NCBI GenBank assembly: GCA_009599575.1 | Contig: VWND01000023.1 | Coordinates: forward strand, 441,930 to 505,929 | Direction of reading: 5' to 3' | Length of the DNA: 64,000 nucleotides | Source of the DNA: Blumeriella jaapii | Lineage: Eukaryota; Ascomycota; Leotiomycetes; Helotiales; Drepanopezizaceae | Part shown: positions 56,570-64,000 of the stretch, in pieces | Position numbering within the stretch: the first letter of the stretch is position 1 | Layout of the letters: each line of letters opens with the position of its first letter | Position numbers and translations under genes: made by a program | The notes under the pieces: model-generated | Told to the model about the DNA's origin: nothing | Seen by the model: only the letters and a program-made list of their open reading frames with translations | Databases searched by the model: none

Positions 56570-57300
56570 TTTTCGCCGCGTTCGCCGCGAATTTTCAAAA
56601 TGCTTTTAACTTTTATCTGCTTTCGGTATATACGCCTGATTTTACGCGAAAGTATTACGGCGGCCTTTTTGCTTTTTTGCGTTTTCGAGCTTTTTAACGT
56701 GAAATACAATCGCTGCAAAGCTTCGCATATTCAGTGTTTTTTTATAAGTTTTTTAAATTTTTATTCGGATTCGTTTTTAATTAGCTATAGGTTTTTGCCG
56801 TACGCGCCGTCGAAACGCAAACTTTTTTTTCGAATTTTAACGATTTTATAAATCGTTTCGATGCTGCTACCGCCGCTGCCGCTTTTTTTTTTTTTATTAT
56901 CGAAGCCAAAGCTTTTGCTAAAACTTTTGTCGATTTTATTATTTACGACGCTTATATAAATCGTTTAAAAAGAAATAACGCTTCGGCTTTTATAATAATC
57001 GAAAATCGTGCGAATCGCGCCGCGGCTCGAACTGCCGCTGCTGCTGCTGCGCCCGCTTTTGCCGGTTTAGCGGCTGCTATTGTTTTAAAAGCTTTGGCTG
57101 CGCCGGCCCTTTTATTTAACGACGCTAATATAAAACGTATTTTCCGACGTTTCGAAAACGTCGCTCGGATTTATTTTAATTAATTAAATTAAATTTTGGT
57201 TTTTTACGAAAATATCGTAATTATAATTCAAGATTCGATTACGGCTATTGTAAAAGCTTTAATTAAAATAAATCGAATACTTTGCGAATTCGTTTAGTAT
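56570..57300 (+). pseudogene. Ala-rich reading frame antisense to Gypsy C pol
   Basis: About 240 plus-strand codons lie in one frame with only a few TAA/TAG stops. They read FAANFQNAFNFYLLSVYTPD early, then RAAARTAAAAAAPAFAGLAA in the middle (57015-57070), then LVFYENIVIIIQDSITAIVK near the end. The composition (GCT/GCG/GCC runs, GAA/GAC kept) is unlike a chance antisense frame. It lies between the pol end and the 3' LTR, opposite to pol. The shorter frame 56600-56851 in another phase is a shadow. I recognise no family. Confidence 0.5.
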
Positions 57301-59050
57301 TAATTTTTTTTAGCCTGCCGTTGCTTTTGAATTTGAAAAAAATAGCAATAAAAATAAAAAAAAAATTACGATAATAATACGAATAATAAATCGCTTTAGC
57401 GGCGGTTTTTAAAGTTTTTTAAATGTTTTTTTTTTTTTTTTTTGCTTTTACGACGCGTATTTGTTATTGCTCCGTTGCTATTATTTATCGTATTTTTTAA
57501 ATATTTTTCTACGATTTTTTTTACGTTCGTAAAATAGTTTTTTGGCATTTACGAGTTTTCGCTTAAGAAATAATCTTTTTATCGCATTAAATAATATCGG
57601 CCCTTTTTTGTATTTTTATAAGCTTGTATTAATTTAACTTCGTATTTTTCGGATGTTTAAAATTTTATTATATTATTTTTCGGCTCGGTATCGTTCTGAT
57701 TCTGCTAAGATTTTAATAAGAAAACGTAAAAAATATCGTAAATACGATATTAAAAAAAAAGCTCGAATTAAATAGCTTGGCCGTGCTCGTGTATAATTCG
57801 CTTAATTTTAAAAGATTTTAAATATTTATTTAAAAGCTTTAGAAAAAATCGCAGTTATCGAAGGTTTTTAATCGATAATAATATTTTGTCGCTTATTTAA
57901 AATCTATTTTTTTTATATTTAACGTCGTAAAATCTTTTATAATTCGCGTTGGCTTTTTTTAACTTTTTATTAAGTATTTCTTTTTTTTTTGCAATATTTT
58001 AATTCGTTTTTTCGTTAACGGTACTTTTTTTTTTACGACGTCGCTTTCGACGTTGCTACTAAGTTTTAAATAAAAGCCGTATAATATACGAAAAAAAATA
58101 GAATTCGTAAAAGCGTATATCGAGTTATTATACGTAAACTCGGCTAAAACAAGCTTCGTAGCTTAATCGTTTTGTCGATAATCGCAATACGTGCAAAAAT
58201 AGAATTTTAAAACTTGATTTTAACGTTCCGTTTGGCTATCGGTTTGAAAATAAAAAGCGGTGTTTAATCGACGTCGTATTTGTAAATAAAATATTATTAA
58301 AAACCAGAATTTATTAGTAAAAACTGACTTTTTATTTGTAATAATCTTTTTAAAACAGCCAAAATCTTTGTAAATATATTATATAAATATTTCAGCCAAA
58401 TTTAAAGCTAAAATCGTTTTTTATATCGGTATATATTTCGACAGCTTCGTATATCGGTTTATTATAATAAATATCGAATCGTAAATACGATTTCGTTTTT
58501 TATTAAAAAGTAAATTCGTAATAAAATTTATAGTTATTTTTTTTTAAGATTTCGTAAAAATCGAAAAAAAAGCTAACTCGCTATAAAATCGGTGTTTTTT
58601 AGGTTTGCCTTTTAATACTTTTCATACGCATTAACGTAACGTTTTACGTCGCCTCGTAAACCAGGCCAAAAATATTTTTTTTCGACTAGTTTTAGCGTTC
58701 GCCGAAAGTTTTAATAGCCGGCGGTCGGGTCGTTATAATTAATTTTTAATATTTCGCTTTTAATAACACTTTTATTCGAAATATACGCACTTTTTTTATA
58801 ACGTAGTAATTTATTTTAGTTTATACGCCTGTATTTTTCGGATTCGGCTCGATTGCTTTGCGAAATCGATTCGTACGTTTTTTATAATACAAAAAAATCA
58901 GATTTTTGCAATTTAAAAATAATTTTATAAATCGGTTTTGCTAGCCCGTTATTAGCCGTTTCGGATTATAGTAATATAACGGCTACGCTTCGTAATATAT
59001 ATTATTTGTAATCAATAATATTAGCAAAAAATAATCCGGCGAAAAAACTT
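57301..59050 (-). pseudogene. pol: Gypsy C integrase region
   Basis: The minus-strand translation contains LRGDVKRYVNAYEK near 58660-58620, the segment after the integrase HH pair (YWPGM..DV..YV..C..C, with Cys decayed to Tyr). It is collinear with C' 10010-11950. The catalytic DDE residues could not be placed. The C-terminal part towards 57400 is Lys/Asn-rich and broken. Element C lacks the 165-bp duplication seen in C'. Confidence 0.62.
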
Positions 59051-59850
59051 TTTATTTAGCTTTTTCCCGCTTGCTTTTTACTTTTTAATTCCGTTAACAA
59101 AAGCTCCGAATACTTATCGGCGCGAAATGATTTATATTTCGATTTTAAGCGTGTTTTTATTGCGAAAAATATTTTAAAAATTTTTAAATAAGCTAGTTTT
59201 AACTTACGATGCAGCGTAAGCAGCTGCTCGTTATTTTTTTTTAAATTTTTTTTTAAATTTGGCCGGCGGAAAAAACTATCCGCCGAATTAAAAACTTTTG
59301 TTTTATATTCGATTGCAAAATCGTATTTAATTAGCTCGTCGATTTATTTCGCTTAGCGTCCGTTTAAACGTTTTTTTGTAAAAAAGTATTTTAAATTATA
59401 ATAATTTATACGTATAATAATAACGTTAAAAGCGCTACGTAAATATTGGCTTTATTATTTAAAAGCGTAAATTATAACTATTAGCTTAGCGTCGTGAATT
59501 TCGTATTTTTGTTTTATAAAAAAAAGCTTTTTCGAATAATACGCGATAAAATACCAACGTGCCTTCGCATTTTTTTTAAATAATTAAAATAATATTCCGC
59601 TTATAACGAATTTCGAAACGTTTGTTTCGATTTGGATTTTCAATCGAAAATCGAAATATCGTAGAATCGGTGCTTAGCAAAACTTTTTTTTTAAAAGTAA
59701 AAAAGCGACTTTCGTTTCGAATAAAAAACGAAAAAAGCCCGATATTTTTTTTTATTGCATTTTTTTTAAAAAATTTATAATAAATCGGCAAAGCTTAACG
59801 TAGTTTTTAATAAAACGTTTGTAAAAATTGGTAAAACCTAAAAATATTTG
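59051..59850 (-). pseudogene. pol: Gypsy C RNase H
   Basis: The frame 59791-59576 begins with YYKFFKKNAIKKNIGLFSFF, the RT-RNase H connector (YY..FI..FA....PL). RNase H continues to lower coordinates in broken frames, collinear with C' 12583-11950. Catalytic residues are not confidently placed. Confidence 0.65.
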
Positions 59851-60480
59851 AATATTTCGCTATATAATAAAAAAAAGCTATTTCCGAATATTATTTATTT
59901 TTTTTGAATTTATTTTAATTTTCGTAAAAGTAACGACGAAGCTTAAAAACTTAATCGTATTCGTATCGAAAGCATATTTTTTCAGATTTTCGTAAAGTTT
60001 ATTAATACGAAGTTTTTCGAAAACCTTTTTTATCGCGTTTGTATAATCGTCGGAGTTTTCGAAAAATATTAAAATATCGTCGAAGTAAATTATATACGTA
60101 ATATTTATTAAACCGACTAAAGCTTGATTAATATACGCTTGAAAAGTTATTAGTACGTTCGAAAGGCCGAAAAGTAATACGCAATATTCGAAATGTTCGT
60201 AACGAATGCGAAACGCAGTTTTCCATTTATCTTTTTTTTTTATTCGAAAGCGATAATACGCCCAAATAAGATTTAGTTTAGTAAATATTTTAGCTTTTCT
60301 TAAACGGTCCAAAGTTTCGCTTATAAAAAGTAAAAAAGTTCGATTTTTAACCGTAACTGCGTTTAAACTTTTATAATCGACGCATAATCGTAAACTTTCG
60401 TTTTTTTCGATATAAATATTACCGGTGCGCCGGCAAAGCTAATAGATTTTTTTATTCAGCTTTTTTCTAAATTCGAATCG
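59851..60480 (-). pseudogene. pol: Gypsy C reverse transcriptase
   Basis: The frame 60312-59878 is open for 144 codons, the clearest RT in the window. It has [60 protein letters not shown] and a final [11 protein letters not shown] segment. These are the standard Ty3/Gypsy RT blocks (DL..AY...RI...D.WKTAFRT..G.FEY.VMPFGL.NAP.TFQ, and Y-[FL]-DDILIFS). The YFDD catalytic box is intact. Finger sequences extend to about 60480 in broken frames. Confidence 0.9.
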
Positions 60481-61210
60481 AAATATTCGCGTAATTCGAT
60501 AAATTCAGATTCCGACAAAAAATAAATTAGTTTCCAAAAAAAGTTTTTTTTTCCGCGAAATTTATTCGATACTTTATAAAATAATAAAAAGCTAAAATAA
60601 CCGCGGCGGTATCGTTAAACACGTCGGCGTAATCGTCGTATTTAAAAAGTAATTAATGCTGTTTTTTAATAGCTTTTTTCAAAACGATATAAAACGCTTG
60701 CTTTTTTTTTGGATTTTTTTTTAAAACGTTTAATTATAACGAAATTAAATTGTAAGCGTTCGACTGGGTATCGCCAAGATTTAGCTCGAAAGCTTATAAC
60801 GGGATCGATATTTCGCAACCAAAAAAACCCTAAAATAAATAAAACTTTTAAGATATTTATATCGTAAACTACGAAATCGCTTTGTATTTTTTTAATTGTT
60901 TTATAATTATTAATAGCGCGAATAAATTGTGTATGCGTGCCGTAAATAATTACTTTTTTTTTAAATCGTAAATAAATTAATACGTTTTTAAATTGATTTT
61001 TATTTATATTTAATTAATAACTTTTGAATTACGCAGTTTTTTTTCGCGCCGCAATCGATAAAAGCTCGTTTCGTACGAATTTCGCCTTTGGCTTTTTTAA
61101 TTTCGATTAAAATTATTATTTTTTGCTTTTTTTTTTCGTTCGATTTTATTGGCAGTAACGAAATTAAAATCGAGCGAAAGCTTTTTCCGAATTTTTAAAT
61201 TTATTAGCTT
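60481..61210 (-). pseudogene. Gypsy C protease region
   Basis: This lies between the zinc knuckles and RT, where the protease should be. Minus-strand frames are short. I could not identify the D-[ST]-G triad with confidence. It is collinear on its left with the right end of C'. Confidence 0.45.
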
Positions 61211-62460
61211 CGGGGTAATTTAAGGCTATATGTTTTTTTTTGTTGCATTTATAGCATTCGACTTTTAAATAATTAGCTATGCGATGCTTTGCTTTTTGGC
61301 AGCGACTGCATTTCGAAAAGTAAAAGAAATCGTTAGAAGTTTTAGGATTTTAAAGAATTTTGTTAGGATTATCGTTTTTTCGCTTTTTTTTTTTTTTTTG
61401 TAATATATTTTCGAATCGAAAACGATATGTATTTGTTTTAGCCTTTAAACTTTAATCGTAAATATAAATCTCTTTTTTTTTTTTTTTTTTTGCGTTCGTT
61501 TCGTCGTTTATTATTTTTCGTTTCGTCGCTGATAATTTTATTAATATTTTCGATTCGACGAGCGATTGATATTAATTTTTCGTGCGAACTTATAGCTGTA
61601 ATATTGCTTCGTTTAATAATTTTTTTTCGAAAAATAAATCGGAGTTTTGCGAAAAGCATTTTTTTTTAATCGCATCGTTTATTATTTGCAACTGCTATTC
61701 GAAATTATTTAAATAAGCAACGAAATCGTTAATTGATTTATGCTTTTTTTGCTTCGCTTTACTATATCGTATAAATTCGAAGCCGCGATTTTTCGATTTT
61801 CCGTATTTATTAAAAAATTTAATATTTATCTTTTAAAATCGTTTTATATGATTCGAATATTCGTAAAACGTCGTTCGTATCCGGTTCACTTTTTTTTTTT
61901 TTTATCGTCGAAAGCTAAAACATAAGCGTTAATTTTTTTTTAATCGGTACAAAATGTTATTTTTTTATTTTGGCGAAAACTTCGCTTTGCACGCCGAATA
62001 AAAAATTAAGCTTTTTTAATATTTTTTTTTCGATATATTAAAACGTTTTTTATTTTTAATGCTTTTCGGCTCGAATTCGCTAAGTTTTTTACAAAAAATA
62101 TAATATGCTTAAAAAAAATGCTAGGTCGTTTTTAATAAATATTATTATCGTAATACTTCGAGGATATTTTATAATAATCGCCGGCTTAAATTATTTTCTG
62201 TTTTTTTTTCAGTTAAAGCGGTATTAAAAGATATAAAATTTTTTTTTTCGATATTTTCGAAAGCGTTAAGTTTTTATTAAAATTGTTTAATTTTTTTTCG
62301 GAATTCGTTTCGGCGTTTTTTGGCTTTTTCGAATTTTTTGATTATTTCGTAGACTTTTTTTTCAGTTTTTTTTTGTTTTATTTTAACTTGTATTTTTTTT
62401 ACTTTTTTATGTTTTTCGTTTTTTTTTTGTTCGGCGCGGATTCGTTTATTAATCAAATAA
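61211..62460 (-). pseudogene. gag: Gypsy C gag with two zinc-knuckle remnants
   Basis: On the minus strand near 61310-61220, the translation gives KCSRCQKAKHRIANY and VECYKCNKKKHIALNYP. The second fits C-x2-C-x4-H-x4-C with the last Cys as Tyr. The first fits C-x2-C-x4-H with the last Cys decayed. A Lys/Arg-rich Gag stretch is open at 61659-61438. Plus-strand Phe-rich frames at 61740-61925 and 62283-62465 are shadows of A-rich coding. The N-terminal limit is uncertain. Confidence 0.7.
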
Positions 62461-62788
62461 ATTAAAATTTCGGTGGAAAGTTTTTCCGAATCGTTTTAAA
62501 CGTGGCTTTTTTTAATAATTTTTTAAATAAAAAAAGTTGGGGAGTCGTCGCGCCCTGATGATAGGGTATTTTCGACCTTTAGTAAAGCTGATAACGTCAG
62601 GGAAAACGATAGTACGGAGTTTTTCTAAACAGCCGAAAGCGCTGGATCTTTTTAAATAGCTGAAAATGCCTGTTCGCTGCGAATGCGAAAAGTTATAATA
62701 TCGATAATAACGATGTAAATATAATAGTATAATAAGAAATTGTTTTAATAATATCGAATTGCCGTTCCGGTAAGTAAAAAAATCAAAA
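62461..62788 (-). other. Gypsy C leader
   Basis: This sequence between gag and the 5' LTR includes a relatively GC-rich, less decayed stretch at 62535-62680. No TGG-starting primer site is visible next to the LTR: the sense sequence after the LTR is TTTTGATTTTTTTACTTACC. Confidence 0.5.
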
Positions 62789-63202
62789 TATAAAAATTAA
62801 AAAGTAAAGAAATATTAATTTAAATAATAAAGCTTAAATAAGATTGGTTTAATAATCAAATTGATTTTTACTTTTTATATTTTTAATAAAAAGCGCGTAT
62901 AAATACAAAAGGAAAGGTGGAGCCTTCGAAAAAAGTATTTTCCAGAAAACCAGGCGAATTTTATTTAGTATGCTTTTCCAGCCTTTATTCCGACCTTTTT
63001 TCAATTCTTTTTAATATAACCTTAATAATTGGTTTTTTAGCAATCACTTTTATAAAGTGTTTTACCTAAATATTATTTCCAGCTTTTACAGTATTATCCG
63101 GCCTTTACGGCCTATCCGTAGAAAATATTATTCGAGGGTTGGTAGGAGGCAGAGGGTCTTGGCGGATCACCTGACTTATACACGTGATGTTGGTTCCTGA
63201 CA
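62789..63202 (-). repeat. 5' LTR of Gypsy C (414 bp)
   Basis: The plus strand runs from TATAAAAATTAAAAAG to GTTGGTTCCTGACA. Its right-hand 60 bp (GGTAGGAGGCAGAGGGTCTTGG...) is nearly undecayed. It is followed by ATACG (63203-63207). Confidence 0.9.
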
Positions 63203-63207
63203 ATACG

Positions 63208-63830
63208 GCGCAAAAATACAAAAACCATTTCGAAAACGACGCTTCGATAAACAACCTGATACTGTTTGTACTGCGACGAAAGCAATTACAGCATTTTCGA
63301 TAGTTTCGATTGCAAACGACTATTTTCGAACTATTTCGTAAAATAGTCTTTTTTACAGGCTTCGGAGCTTTTTCGAAAGCATTCGTCGGTAAACAGCCGT
63401 AGTCCGACCTATTAGTTTTACGCGAAGCAAAAGCGTTAATCGGTTTTAATTACGACGAATTAATCGATTATTTTTACGATTTTAATATAAGACTTTTTAG
63501 CGCTTTTTATAAAACGTAGGATTACGTTTAAAAGCTGAAATTTATTATTTACGGAAAAAAGTCGTAAAAGACTTTCGTCGCCGCGACGTTTAATAATATT
63601 ATCGACGAAAAAATTATTAAAACGTTCGTAGGTTAAAACGATACCTCGACTAACGCTTTATCGAGCTATTTTTTAAAAAAGCAGAATAAATAAAATAATT
63701 TATACGATAAGCGAAACGCTACTCCGCCGCAGGAGCCAATAGCAAAAAGGCCAAAAACGGGTTAAAAAACTGAAGAAGTATAGGATTAAGAAATTCGGTT
63801 TTTAATCGATTGGTTTTTAAATTATATAAG
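63208..63830 (+). pseudogene. Third coding region (ORF3) of Gypsy A, part 2
   Basis: This resumes after Gypsy C with GCGCAAAAATACAAAAACC and continues collinear with D 9036-9660. It encodes the GFNYDELIDYFYDFNI segment near 63445-63490. Stops are frequent. The region between here and 63911 is the 3' untranslated part before the LTR. Confidence 0.6.
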
Positions 63831-63911
63831 ATAGACTAGATTGCATTTATTAAATTTATGTTTTTTTTTGGTCGTAGTCAGAAACGATTACGTATATTAT
63901 TTAGGATAGAA

Positions 63912-64000
63912 TATAAAAACGGTGATATTTTATATTAATAGAAATTAGTAGTTTTTAGCTATAGTCGAGGCATGGACTTTTTCGAGACCCTTTGCTATTA
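63912..64000 (+). repeat. 3' LTR of Gypsy A, truncated by window end
   Basis: It starts TATAAAAACGGTGATATTT (TG decayed to TA, plus one extra A) and follows the family LTR to the window edge, ending CCTTTGCTATTA. Confidence 0.85.

Larger units (their letters stand above)
55840..63202 (-). mobile_element. Gypsy element C, complete (7,363 bp)
   Basis: This is a Ty3/Gypsy element with 414-bp LTRs (55840-56253, 62789-63202) and ATACG duplication (55835-55839, 63203-63207). D, at about 9030, shows the uninterrupted sequence TTATACGGCGC. The order on the minus strand is 5' LTR (right), leader, gag with zinc knuckles, protease region, RT, RNase H, integrase, then a plus-strand Ala-rich frame, then the 3' LTR (left). 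The left LTR and interior are strongly decayed; the outer part of the right LTR is better kept. Confidence 0.92.
13724..64000 (+). mobile_element. Gypsy element A, 11.3-kb-class, split by three insertions (3' LTR cut by window end)
   Basis: Element A is on the plus strand. Its own sequence is 13724-13854, 22103-25946, 49494-55839 and 63208-64000. The rest is Copia 1 (in the 5' LTR), Copia 2 (in pol, just before the RT) and Gypsy C (in ORF3). Rejoined, A has LTR, leader, gag, protease, RT, RNase H, integrase, spacer, ORF3 and 3' LTR in the same order as B, and a similar total length of about 11.3 kb. It is inserted in C' (left flank TATAC, 13719-13723; the right flank is beyond the window). 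RIP-like decay is heavy and every coding block has stops. Confidence 0.88.

Noticed and set aside
62283..62465. Phe-rich plus-strand frame near the Gypsy C leader
   Set aside because: It is T-rich sequence antisense to the A-rich gag strand, low complexity and without conserved features.
1..64000. Host protein-coding genes, rRNA or tRNA genes
   Set aside because: Nothing outside recognisable elements is long enough, and no intron-bearing or well-conserved gene was seen. A short, intron-rich gene could still be missed by eye.

Overview
The window looks like a gene-free, AT-rich compartment of a filamentous ascomycete genome. I found no host gene, tRNA or rRNA. Almost every base can be assigned to LTR retrotransposons, most of them heavily decayed by a repeat-induced point mutation (RIP)-like process: stop codons sit where Gln or Trp codons are expected, Lys/Asn replace Glu/Asp, TA is in excess and CpG is largely kept. 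The pol fragments match Ty3/Gypsy and Ty1/Copia families typical of ascomycetes. The species cannot be named from this sequence.

Layout, with insertion junctions deduced by comparing the copies: (i) 1-1262, 5' end of an 11-kb-class Gypsy element (F, minus strand), inserted in (ii) a second Gypsy family (E, minus, 1263-5914), inserted in (iii) the 3' part of another 11-kb-class Gypsy (D, plus, 5915-10009). D is inserted in (iv) a fragment of a third Gypsy family (C', minus, 10010-13723). C' is interrupted on its right by (v) element A, an 11-kb-class Gypsy on the plus strand that runs from 13724 to beyond the window end. A is split by two Copia elements of one family (13855-22097 and 25947-49488) and by a complete Gypsy C (55840-63202). 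The second Copia contains a complete Gypsy B (27762-39079, minus), a solo LTR (41723-41940), a palindromic minisatellite element (43129-45535) and a TIR element (47557-48916). Five-bp target duplications support the LTR insertions (ATAAT twice, AAAAA, CCGAT, ATACG), and a TA duplication supports the TIR element. LTR pairs have matching lengths (302/302, 414/414). A without its guests is about 11.3 kb, the same size as B (11,318 bp).

Family biology: the 11.3-kb Gypsy (A, B, D, F) has a 267-bp LTR, a TGG-starting primer site, gag, an aspartic protease, RT, RNase H and integrase. Between integrase and the 3' LTR it also carries a 3.4-kb third coding region of unknown function. Four 35-bp palindromes lie in or next to its coding regions, apparently read in frame. 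Gypsy C carries an Ala-rich reading frame antisense to its pol. The Copia elements have an unusually long 3' region and hairpin-bearing LTRs.

The best candidates for undescribed biology are the in-frame 35-bp palindromes, the third coding region of the 11.3-kb Gypsy, the 2.4-kb palindromic minisatellite element, and the antisense frame in Gypsy C. All homology calls come from reading translations by eye; no database search was run.
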